The notes below the pieces were generated by a model that worked only from the letters and a program-made list of their open reading frames with translations, did not search any database and had not been told where the DNA came from. A stretch of DNA of 64,000 bases, from the NCBI GenBank assembly GCA_029961685.1, contig JARWKL010000009.1, forward strand, positions 10,177,258 to 10,241,257, given 5' to 3'. Both the position numbers and the translations under genes were made by a program. Shown here in pieces: positions 1 to 9,824 of this stretch; within the stretch, counting starts at the first letter, position 1; every line of letters begins with the position of its first letter. Origin of the DNA: Aristolochia californica. Lineage: Eukaryota > Streptophyta > Magnoliopsida > Piperales > Aristolochiaceae.

Positions 1-101
1 ACATTCCAAGAACAGGAGTTCTCTTCCAGCGTCAACAGCCAATCTGGAGGGAAGAGAGGGAAGAAGGGTGACGAGATCCATGGCCCAGGAAGATCCCAAC
101 A
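1..101 (+). repeat. Right end of a gypsy LTR (M-like family)
   Basis: The first 101 bases resemble, in inverse orientation, the U5 end of the LTR at 50071-50515. Both carry a purine-rich GGGAGGGAAGAGAGG-like tract followed by GATCCATGGC and end in CAACA. No primer-binding site follows, so this is the end of a solo LTR or a 3' LTR whose body lies left of the window. The family comes from similarity inside the window only. Confidence 0.6.
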
Positions 102-284
102 TGTTGCCTTTCACCCTGGATGTTGTATAGCCTCTTGTTATGACTGTGGAACAGATATGGAGGAAAAAGAAGAAAGAAACAGACAACATAAAGGTGAGAG
201 GTGATGATGAGACACAAAATTGGAAATAGGAGGAAAAGTAGAAGGTTGAGTTCATGATCGAGGTTCTTTCTGTATAACAATAGG
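102..284. other. Unassigned spacer between two element fragments
   Basis: No coding frame, LTR end or repeat is recognisable here. It lies between the gypsy LTR end and the point, near 285, where similarity to the copia linker region (compare 53640-53715) begins. It may be the integrase-RT linker of copia A or host DNA. Confidence 0.3.
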
Positions 285-339
285 GCGAGTATCATATTGA
301 GGACCAAAAATAACTAGTGATGAAGGACTTACCTCTGGT

Positions 340-1782
340 GGATTTGTTCACTCGGCAGGTGTGGTGTCGACCACTTGCTCTGGGGGTTGAATGATCTTTG
401 TATCACGAGGCACAACTGGTCTAGGGGAACTTGGTACTGAAGATAGTTCAAGAGGAGCACTATCAGAATAATATGAGTCTTCAAAAAATGTTACATCCCT
501 GGACACAAATGAACATTGAAGAGTAGGACTATAACAAACATAACTCTTTTGTGTGTGAGAGAATCCCAAAAAAATACACTTGAAAGATTTAGGATCAAGT
601 TTGCTATATCTAGGTAATGAGTTATGAACAAAGCATTGAAATCCAAAGACTTTCAAAGGTAATGAAAACGGATCATCATTCGGTAATAATCTAGAGTAGG
701 GAGATTTATCACCAAGACCAGTAGATGGTAGACGATTAATAAGAAAGCAAGCCATAAGGGCAACATGAGGCCAATAAAAGTATGGAACTTTCATGGCATA
801 TAACAAACCTCGAGCTACCTCAAGAATATGACAAGTTTTTCCATTAAGCTACATCATTTTGTTGAGGAGTGTAGGCACGTGATGTTTGATGGATAATGCC
901 ATTTTCTTGACAAAAAGATCAAGGTCTTTGGGAATGTATTCTTTAGCATTATCAAACCGGAGAATTTTTATTTTCTGACCAAATTGTGTGAGTACCATAA
1001 CATGAAATGACTTAAAAATGTATGATATCTTAGAACGCTCCTTAAAGACAAACAACCAAGTTGTGCAAGTGAAATCATCAATAAAATTAGTAAAATATTT
1101 TTCTTGAAAAATATTAGAGACACTCAAGGTCCCCCCAAACATCAGTATGAATTAACGAAAATGGAGTGTCACTTTTGACTTATGGACGAGGAGAGTATGT
1201 ACTCCTTTGATGTTTACTCAATTGACAGACCTCACAATGAAATTCTGTCCTGACTTTAAGATATGTAAACATTTAATGAAGAGAGTTTGCAGAAGGATGT
1301 CCCAACTAATTGTGCCATAAAATTGTCTCATTTTCAGTAGTAGAAACCATATTGATTTTTGGCACGTACAAGTAGTAAAGCCCCCCTTGTTCATGGCCTC
1401 CACCAATCACCTGCTTCATTACAAGATCCTGAAAGACACATGAAGTGGGTGAGAAGGTAACCAAGCAATAAAAATAGTGTGTAAGCTGACTAATAGATAA
1501 TAGGTTCAAAGGAAAAGTAGGAACAAAAAGAATATCAGTGAGCGGAAGTGATGGGGTGACAGAAGTGGAACCTTTTCCTTGGACTTTGGTTTGGGAACCG
1601 TCAGCTATGGTAACAAACTTGTGTGAAAGACTCGGAGATAGATAATGTAATAAATTTTTATTGCCTGTAAGATGCTCGAAGGCTCCTGAATCAATTATCC
1701 AAGATGAAGATGAGGCAGATAGCATACTTGAAGCGGTAGTGGCAGCAGTAGTTGCGGAGGAACTAGGAGAAGAACCAAGCAT
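340..1782 (-). pseudogene. Copia A protease-integrase, broken
   Basis: On the minus strand from 1782 the frame shows a retropepsin segment with WIIDSGAFEHLTG, so the DSG catalytic triad is kept. A GAG-pre-integrase stretch ending in ILWHN follows. A second frame (1142-849) carries the middle of the integrase core (FIDDFTCT..., DNAKEY), keeping the second catalytic Asp. A third frame (806-348) carries the conserved region after the core (YFYWPHVALMACFLINRLPS) and the VSRDVTFFED motif typical of the copia integrase C-terminus. At least two frame changes separate them, and the stretch around 840 that should carry the catalytic Glu is frameshifted. RT does not follow. It has no functional product. 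Confidence 0.8.
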
Positions 1783-1824
1783 TCTTCATTTTCTGAAATA
1801 GCTCATACTCTTCGTCAGTAATAT

Positions 1825-2722
1825 TTATTTGTGTAACTGTTGTTGTGGGATGTTTTTCTTTGTATCACTCATAAAGGCTTGATTAGCCCTTGTCAATTCT
1901 GACTTTTCATTTGCTTTATAGCATATTTCTTTATAATGGCCATATTTTCCACAATAAGTGCATGCCCTGTAACGGCACTGATCTATAGTGTGGCCAAAAT
2001 ATTTACAATGAGTACATTTGGTATCATCTTTTCTGCTAGCACCAATCCTTCCACCTCTTCCTCTGCCCCCTTTATAACCTCTACCTCGGCCTCGGCCGCG
2101 GTCAGATAATGATCCTCTATGATCAAAATACATAGCGGATGATACATTAGAGGAAGAAGTGTCTGGAATACGAAGCAGTGTTACACACACATCATCAAAC
2201 TTTGGGACAGTAGAAGCACTCAAAAGTTGACTCTTAGCAATCTCAAGATGAGGTTTAACATTTACAAGAAAAATAGCAGTAATTAAGGCTTCCTTTTGTT
2301 TGTCTTGGATAGAAATATCAGTGGTTGAGGGCTGAGCTAACTTCCACTCTTGAAGAAAGCCTCTAAAGCGGGCCAAGTACTCATGAATATTTTCTCCTTG
2401 TTTAGTATTCAACATTCTTTGGAGCACGTGTCTCCCAAATTTGTTTAGCCGTATCAAGATGAATAACATTACTAGAGACATGTTCTTCCATGCTATTTAT
2501 TAGCCAACCAATTACCAAAGTATCATTCTTCAGCCATTTCATATAAAAAATATCATCTTCATCAACAGGTGGTCCTCGGGTAGTGAGGTGACCAAGTAGG
2601 TCTTTTTTTATAAGAAACCTCCGAACCGATGTGGACCAACTCATAAAATTTGATACCCCACATAAGGGTATGGTGATGATTCTCAGTATATCACCTTTGA
2701 TATTCATATTTTCGTCAACCAT
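1825..2722 (-). pseudogene. Copia A gag (nucleocapsid with two zinc knuckles)
   Basis: Gag would form the virus-like particle that packages the element RNA. The N-terminal frame (from an ATG at 2722) contains ILRIITIPLCGVSNFMSW and WLINSMEEHV, typical of the UBN2/retrotran-gag family. A frameshift around 2402-2481 leads into the second frame with YLARFRGFLQEWKLAQP. A glycine-arginine-rich stretch and two CX2CX4HX4C knuckles follow: CTHCKYFGHTIDQC and CTYCGKYGHYKEIC. Paired knuckles are unusual here, since the other copia gags in the window show one or a degraded one. The leader between 2723 and 3204 is non-coding. Confidence 0.8.
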
Positions 2723-3204
2723 GATAGGCCTTTCTTCAAAAAAAAATTCTAATAATAACACCAAGTAACACTTCTTCAATCAACTCAATGTATGGGAAAA
2801 GTTTAGCATCAAAGCTAAATTATTATTCTTATTTTTCTTCTTCAAAAACCACTCATAAGATACTCAATAACATTCTTCTATATCAAGGAACTCTTATCCC
2901 ACGAAAAAAATCCAATAATCTGAGTATGGACTGGTCTTGGTAAATAGAATTTCCAAAGCGATAAAACTGTTTTGATAGCTCCTTCTAGATAGAGAGGCAT
3001 GCATATCCATAACATAAAAAGATGAAAGCATTCACATATTCATCCTTGAATCATCTTCTAAATTTGAAAACCAGTAGCATAAAAAAAAAATTTTGAACAC
3101 TTATCTCTCGACTTGTGTTCTTCCTGCATAAAAGAGCCTTCTTTGAGTGGTGTTGATCATCCCTTCTCTAGAGCATTAATTTGACGAGGGACCCTAAATA
3201 TAAT

Positions 3205-3216
3205 GCTCTGATACTA
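3205..3216 (-). promoter_or_regulatory. Primer-binding site of copia A
   Basis: The minus strand reads TAGTATCAGAGC directly inside the LTR. It is one base from the initiator-Met tRNA complement TGGTATCAGAGC used by most plant LTR elements. Confidence 0.75.
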
Positions 3217-3529
3217 TGTTGGATTTATGATCCCTTTTCCATAATTCTGAGCAAGAGAAAGAAGAAAGAAAAAAGAGAAAAGGGAAGAAGAGCTCTTGGG
3301 TAGAGAGAAGAAAAAATAAAAGAGCAAAGAGAGGTTGCACCCAGCAAAGGGAGAGAGAAAGAAAGTAACTCGAGAATGAGATCTGTAACATGATTAATTC
3401 TGAATTATAACACCTCTATTTATAGTAGAAGAGGAGGTATAGTCCTTATATAATTATCCTTTCAATCCTAATTACATTCCAACTCTGACTCTCTAAGATA
3501 AGTCTATTTAAACCAAACTACTAGATGCA
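3217..3529 (-). repeat. Copia A 5' LTR, left portion
   Basis: It starts TGTTGGATTT beside the primer site. It contains GA-rich sequence and the TATTTATAGTAGAAGAGG region seen in the other copia LTRs. It is interrupted at 3530 by gypsy D and resumes at 14060. The two pieces together make about 640 bp, matching the 637 bp LTR of copia J at 45788. Confidence 0.7.
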
Positions 3530-4418
3530 TGTTATGGTCCCGGGTCATGCATCGAGTAACACGGCGTGGGATTTGTGAATCCAGCACTAGTCTTGAGTTG
3601 CTGGACTCGATAAGGAGGGTTGGAGATCCGTTCTTTGAATGGTCTTCCACACGTGATCAGTCTCCCTTTTGATGAACCCCTCTAGTGCTAGAATTATAGC
3701 TAGAATTGAAATATTATCTCGTGGAGTGAGGATTGAAAGAGGTACTTTTTCTTGCTCACATAAATTAGGGTTTCAACCCTGATTTGGTTGCTGCTCGTGC
3801 TAGGATTGAAGTCCTAGCTTAGGGGGTAGCCTTGGCTCACGTTGATGGTTGTTTCTGCTCTGTTTCCGTGATGACTCCCAAACTAGAGGAGTTGCACTAG
3901 TCCTTCACGTGGAAGAACCAGAAACTCTTCATTTTTCTACTTGTCAAGAGGGTTAGAACCCTTGCTTGTTGTTGATGCTGAGGAGGAGGGAAGACCCTCT
4001 CCTTGGCCTCGAAAAAGGGGCAGGAAGCTCCTCTTCCAACAATGGATGATGATGGATGAAGGTGGATGAAGATGGATGGCAATGGAGAGTGAAGGAAAGG
4101 TTGGATTTTTGGAGTAAACCCTAAACTCGAGATCAAGAGGTGATCTCAACCTGTTTACACTAGGTTATTCTAAAATCTCAAAGCTTACCTATTTCATTCA
4201 TTCTTTCCTTTAAATAGATCACGTCATGGAGTTTTAGGGTTAGGGTTACAATAATTTCCCATAATGCCCCTACATATAAAATTAATTAGAAATAACTCCT
4301 ACTTAAAACAATATAAGAAATAAATCCTACTCAAAATAATATAAGAAATAAATCCTATTGAGTGAGTTGTTGTTGTCTCCTTCGTTGTGTGACTTGGTGT
4401 GCTATTGAGTCCACAACA
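3530..4418 (-). repeat. Gypsy D 3' LTR (889 bp)
   Basis: Its ends TGTTATGG...CCACAACA form an imperfect inverted repeat. It is almost collinear with 8775-9447 plus 13853-14059. On the minus strand it holds AACCCTAACCCTAA (telo-box-like, 4232-4248), an ACGT motif (ATGACGTGAT, 4217-4226) and a TATTTAAAGG box (about 4208-4217). Together they look like the U3 core promoter. The first codons of the LTR encode the pol C-terminus (V-V-D-S-I-A-H). Confidence 0.9.
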
Positions 4419-7400
4419 TCTGCCTCCCCATGGAGAAAGAGCTTGTCCTCAAGCTCAAAAGCTGGGTAGAATTTTTTGAAGATGTCCACACGTTCCCATG
4501 TTGCAGCTGGGGTCAGTGTCTGTCCACTGAACGAGAATCTCCCAATGGTCATTGGTCAGCCGAGTGCGTAACACCGTAGTTGGGTTAAGAATAACCTCGC
4601 CATTATCAACTGGTGGCAAGAATGGACTGGATATAGGCTGCGCTCCGGAATGTGGCTTCACAAGAGAGACATGAAACACATCATGAATTTTAGACGTGTC
4701 TGATAATTTGAGCTGATAGGTGACTGGTCCCATGCGGCGAAGAATGGGAAACGGTCAGAAAAATCTGTGGGAGAGCTAATGTCATGGAGATCCCACAAGA
4801 GTCTGCTAATGGTAGGGCTGGAGCCATAGCCACACATACTCCCCAACCTCAAAAGAGACCTCATGATGGCCTTTTTCGTAGACATCCTTCATCTGAGCTT
4901 GGGTGCGTTGTAGCCGTTCTGTGATACTCTGTAGCAGCAGATCCCGGTCCATGAGTGCTTGATCAATCGCGTCCATGCGGGTGGACCCGAGGTTGTACGA
5001 GAGAAGGTGAGGTGGATCCCGGCCATATATAACCCGAAAAGGAGTGGATTGCAAGGCAGAGTGGAACAAAGTGTTGTAACACTATTCGGCCCATGGAAGC
5101 CATTGAACCCATTGCCGCGGATGATCACCCACCAAGCACCGTAGATACATCTCGATGGTGCGGTTCATCACCTCTGTCTACCCGTCTGTCTGTGATGATA
5201 GGTGGAGGAGAACTTCAATTTAGTCCCGCTCAAGCGCAAAAGTTCCCGCCAAAAGGTGCTCACAAAAACTGCATCTCTGTCACTGACAATGGATTCTAGA
5301 ATGCCATGTAAGCGGACTATCTACTCAAGGAAAGTTTGAGCAACCCGTGTTGCCATATAAGGATGAGCCAGCGGTATAAAATATCCGTACATGGAGAATC
5401 TATCAACCACCACGAAAAGTATGGATTTGCTAGAGGATAGGGGTAGACCTTCCACAAAATCCATCGAAATGTCAGCCCAAACCTACGTAGGAAGGGCCAG
5501 AGGCTGGAAAAGACCGAATGGACTCAATTGCTCGGCTTTGTTGCACTGGCAGACCTGACAGTTGCCCACATAAGTCGCAATAGAGGGTTTCATGGCTTGC
5601 CAATAAAAATCAGCTCGAATTCTGTGCAAGGTCTTCTGTATCCCTTTGTGTGTACTGTCATGGTAGGCCGAGAGAATAGCTAGAATCAACTCGAACTCGG
5701 GTGGAAGAAAAAGCCGCTGCTTGTAATAAATAAGTGAATCCTGGATGGACCACTTCGAATTCATTGTCCCTTCCGAAATCTTCTGATGCAGTTCTTGCAG
5801 TGTAGGGTCAGTGGCATGTGCATCTCTCACCAAGTCCAGGATGAGAAAACTCAGCTGGCTGATTGAATAGACCGACTGTTGATCCTCAAAACATCGTGAC
5901 AAGGCATCTGCCACCTTATTTAATCTCCCCGCACAATATTCCACCAAGAAGTCAAACCCCAACAACTTACTGATCCAGTGTTGCTGTGGTGACGTCGTCA
6001 AACGCTATTCTAGTAGGAATTTAAGGCTGTAGTGATCTGTGCGTATGAGAAAAGCCCGACCCTAGAGATAAGGCCTCCAATGTTGGACCGCCTTGGCCAA
6101 CCCCATCAATTCGCATTCATAGACTGCTAGCTTGTGATGGCGAACTGCCAACTGTCTGCTAAAATACGCAATAGGATGGCCCAGGTGCTGTAAAACGGCC
6201 CCAATGCCCACGCCCAAACCTTCACACTCTACCACGAACAATTCGTCAAAGTTGGGAAGTTGTAATACTGGCGCGGATGCGAGGGCAGCTTTGAGTGCCG
6301 CAAACAACTTGGTCGCCTCCTCATTCGAAATAAAGAAATTTTTCTTGAGCAGACTAGTCAATGGTGCTACCACCGGTCCATAGTTCTGAATAAATTTGCG
6401 GTGGTAGCCCGCAAGACCCAAAAAACCCCATAATGCAGAACAAGATTGTGGCTTCGGCCACTCGTGAATAACTCGGATCTTCTCAGGATCCACCGTAACC
6501 CCCTCATGTGAGATAATGTGTCCCAGATACCCCACACGTGAAGCCGCAATAGAACACTTGGAATGTTTCATATAGAGCTGATGTGCTCGTAACAAGTCGA
6601 AAAAAGTCCTCAAGTGTGCCAAGTGCTCCTCAACCAACTTGCTATATATAAGAATATCATCGAAAAACACAAGAACAAAATTTTGAAGATAGGGGATAAA
6701 TACCTCATTCATCAAAGCTTGAAAAGTGGAGGGTGCACTGGATAACCCGAACAACATGATGACAAACTCAAAGTAGCCATGGTGCGTGCGGAACGCCGTC
6801 TTCTCGATATTAGAGGGGTGCATCCGGACCTGATGGAATCCCGAACGGAGGTCGAATTTAGTGAATAACCACGACCCATGTAACTCATCCAGGAGCTCAT
6901 CCACTACCGGAATCAGAAACTTGTCTTTCACTGTCTGCACATTCAACTCTCGATAATCCACGCAGAACCTCCATGTCCCATCATATTTCTTCACAAGTAA
7001 GACGGGTGAAGAGAATGGGGAGCAACTGGGACGAATAAGACCATGTTTCAACATCTCCTAGCATTGACACTCTATCTCGTCTTTCTGAAGGTGTGGGTAA
7101 CGATACGATCGCACGACCACTACCTCAGATCCTGGTTTTAGACAGATCATGTGGTCACAGTGCCTCAGGGGAGGCAAACCCAAAGGCTCCTGGAAGAGGT
7201 AAGAGAACTCCTCAACCAGACCATCACTAGTACTATCAGGCTATTCCTGTGTCTGCAAATTGTGTATGCGGTGGGCCCTGTCCACCTGACAGCCCTATAA
7301 GAGCACCCGACTCCCGGCCAAATCAATGCTCATGGTTAAAGCCGAAAAGTCCCACAGAATGGGCCCTAACATTTGTAACCATTTATTGCCTAATACCATA

Positions 7401-7687
7401 TCAAATCCCGCCAAGGGAATAACAAAAAATTCAGCATTAAATGAAGTAGAGCAAATGGAAAAAGTTACCGCCTTACTAATCCCATAGCTAGGGACCTTCT
7501 CGCCATTGGCCACTGAGACGGTGGTTATCGGATGAGTGTGTATCTGGAGCTGGAGATGTTGTGCGGCTGTCAAACTCAAAAAATTGTGTGTACTCCCCGA
7601 GTCGACTAGTCCCACCAATTCTCGGTCGATGACATGAGGTCGGACTTGCATTGTATTAGGCGATTTCTGCCCAATAATAGCATGCAA
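4355..7687 (-). pseudogene. Gypsy D pol (PR-RT-RH-INT-chromodomain), multiply broken
   Basis: In minus-strand order: retropepsin (7687-7295) with LVDSGSTHNFLS; RT (7054-6360) with FCVDYRELN and an intact FFDD catalytic motif; RNase H (to 6062) in which the usual ECDASGGG is changed to ECEGLGVG, losing the Asp; the H2C2 integrase zinc domain (6001-5483) with HDSTHKG and CQVCQ; an integrase core region (5480-5100) too decayed to read in one frame; the integrase C-terminus (5069-4806) with GHHEVSFEVGEYVWL; and a chromodomain-like tail (4733-4355) with ILVQWTDTD, running into the LTR and ending QVTQRRRQQQ. Stops at about 6062 and 5483 and several frameshifts inactivate it. Confidence 0.88.
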
Positions 7688-7792
7688 GGATATCTCCGGT
7701 GGTTACTCAAGAATATCCTCTGGCTCCTCTGGATCCTCTGAATCCTCCACCTCGAGCCAAAAAAATTGTTTACATTGGTGCCCTACCCGATA

Positions 7793-8796
7793 CTACTCAT
7801 CGTAGTTATAACATAAATTTTTGGACCACCTTTCTGCCATCTCCGCACTCGTTAATATTTTGATAAAGTTCCGTAGGGGAACTGCACTCATTACTAGGGT
7901 GGGATCAGCTACCCGAGTCGTAGTCGGAGTGTGTTTGGAGGATGGGGCTGCTGGAGATGCTCCCTGAGATGAAGTATAACGGCGCCCTTGCCACGTGGAG
8001 GAAGTGTTCCTCTCACCCGACCAACCCGGCTTACGTTGCTGCAACTATTGTCATTGTTCCATTGCTCGGGCCATATTCATTGCATGAGCTAAATCCATAG
8101 GCATAAGGAGACCTGCTGTGAATAGGGAGACCTATTGGTCAACTAATACCCTCTCACCAACACGAGCCAACTTTTCCTGGAACAGTTTTTGATATTGTTC
8201 CACCGAACCAGTTTGTCGCAATAGGACTAACTCCCTCAGGGGGTTGCTAATGGCGAGAGGGCCAAATCTAACTGTGCATAGATTTTTAAATTCTCCCCCA
8301 GTCATCCCTGGTCTCTCTTTCTCTACTTGAGTAACCCATAACATGGCTTCATCTGTCATATGGAAAGAGGTTAGTTGCACCTTATCCCATTCAGTAGTCC
8401 CTTGGTTAAAAAAAAAAATTCACATCTATGCAACCAAATTAAGGGATCAACTGAACCATTGAAAGAGGGGAACTCTAACTTGGTGTACCTTGGAATTGTG
8501 CCTCCATGCTGGGGTCCTTGGACAGCAATGCGCCCAGGCCACTGCTCCCCTCTTCTGTGATATGGTTGAGCAACCTCTCTCACTTTGGGACTCTGATGTC
8601 TCTCTACCCTCAACTCCATTGGCATGCTGATGACTCGGCTCATCTCTTCTTCCAAACCACAAACCTTCCCCAACACTGGTTGTGCTGTTTCAAGGCTATC
8701 TTCTATCTTTTGTATCCTGATTTGGATTTCTTCATTGCTGAGAGTTTTCCCCATATTACCCTGCTCTGATACCACGTTATTACGGTCTCGGGTCAT
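7793..8796 (-). pseudogene. Gypsy D gag, broken; start codon lies in the LTR
   Basis: From an ATG at 8796 (inside the LTR) the frame reads MTRDRNNVVSEQGNMGK. The V-S-E-Q-G is encoded by the primer-binding site. PRYTKLEFPSFNGSVDPLIW follows, the conserved N-terminal gag motif of plant chromoviruses. After a frameshift, 8380-8132 carries the gag core (FHMTDEAMLW, YQKLFQEKLARV). 8044-7793 carries the basic linker and the start of the zinc knuckle, with the second Cys changed to Tyr (LCYNYDE). The open frame extends upstream of the ATG to 8898 through LTR sequence, including the conserved RVTRSM. Confidence 0.8.
8763..8774 (-). promoter_or_regulatory. Primer-binding site of gypsy D (tRNA-iMet type)
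   Basis: The minus strand reads TGGTATCAGAGC, the exact plant initiator-Met complement. It is adjacent to the LTR end at 8775. Confidence 0.92.
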
Positions 8797-9447
8797 GGAT
8801 CGAGTAACACGGCATGGGATTTGTGAATCCAGCACTGGTCTTGAGTTGTTGGACTCTGTAAGGAGGGTTAAAGACCCCTTCTTTGACTGGTCTTCCACAT
8901 GTGATCAGTCTCCCTTTTGATGAACCCCTCTAGTGCTAGAATTATAGCTAGAAATGAAATATTATCACGTGGAGAGAGGATTGAAAGAGGTACCTTTTCT
9001 TGCTCACTTAAATCAGGGTTTCAACCTTGATTTGGTTGCTGCTTGTGCTAGGATTGAAGTCTTTACTGAGGGGGTAGCCTTGGCTCACGTTGATGGCTAT
9101 TTATGCTCTGTTTTCATGATGACTCCCAAACTAGAGGAGTTGCACTAGTCCTTCACATGGAAGAAGCAAAAACTCTTCCTTTTTCTGCTCGTCAAGAGGG
9201 TTAGAACCCCTATTTGTTGTTGACGCTAAGGAGGAGGGAAGACCCTCTCTTTGGGCTCGGAAAAGGGGCAGGAAGCTCCTCTTCCAACAATGGATGATGA
9301 TGGATGAAGGTGGATGAAGATGGATGGCAATGGAGAGTGAAGGATAGGTTGGTTTTTTGGAGTAAACCCTAAACTCGAGATGAAGAAGTGATATCAGCCT
9401 GTTTACACTAGGTTATTCTAAAATCTCAAAGCTTACCTATTTCATTC
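8775..9447 (-). repeat. Gypsy D 5' LTR, left part
   Basis: It is collinear with 3530-4199 of the 3' LTR. The terminal TG is mutated (CGTTATTACGG). The LTR breaks off after TTTCATTC, where G begins. Confidence 0.9.
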
Positions 9448-9824
9448 TGTTATGGACTCCATAGCATCAAGAGTGGCTAACCGGAGAAGAGAATAGATGG
9501 AGTAAACTTGTATTTTAGTACCTTAGGGGTTTAATTGTAATTTGAAGTTCCATAAGGGTTTAATTGTAATTATAGAACCTTTGATGTTTTCCTTGACCTA
9601 TTTAGGGCGTCAAGTGAAGGAATGAAGACAAGCATTGATCATTAGTCTAAATGAGATCAGGTTCTCTCTCAAAAGAGGCCTAACGTGGGAGCTCCTTTCA
9701 AGGCTTCCTTCCTTCACCATTGGGCGTTCCAAGAGCCCCAAATCCTTCCCTTCCTCATCATTCAATCTGGAAGCTAGAGGAGATCGCCGGGTGACTCGAT
9801 CCATGGCTAGAGAGCCTAACAACA
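9448..9824 (+). repeat. Gypsy G 5' LTR (377 bp)
   Basis: It starts TGTTATGGACTCC and ends CCTAACAACA directly before the primer site. CCTATTTAGG at 9597-9606 is the TATA-like box. Its first bases encode, in frame, V-M-D-S-I-A-S-R-V then R-R-R-E and a stop, the conserved pol tail of the group. Confidence 0.88.

Larger units (their letters stand above)
285..3216 (-). mobile_element. Ty1/copia element A, 3'-truncated (gag-PR-INT only)
   Basis: Read on the minus strand this is a copia element in the order primer site (3205-3216), leader, gag, zinc knuckles, protease, GAG-pre-integrase and integrase. Homology stops in the integrase-RT linker near 285, so RT, RNase H, polypurine tract and 3' LTR are missing. 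Its 5' LTR lies to the right and is split by gypsy D. The closest relative in the window is copia N (50849-57391), which shares gag and linker motifs. Stops and frameshifts make it non-autonomous. Confidence 0.85.

Noticed and set aside
3897..4149. Short frames inside the gypsy D LTR
   Set aside because: The equivalent frames are not kept in the second LTR copy and they overlap promoter sequence.
8375..8920. Plus-strand frames opposite gypsy D gag
   Set aside because: Antisense shadows of a recognised gag with no motif of their own.
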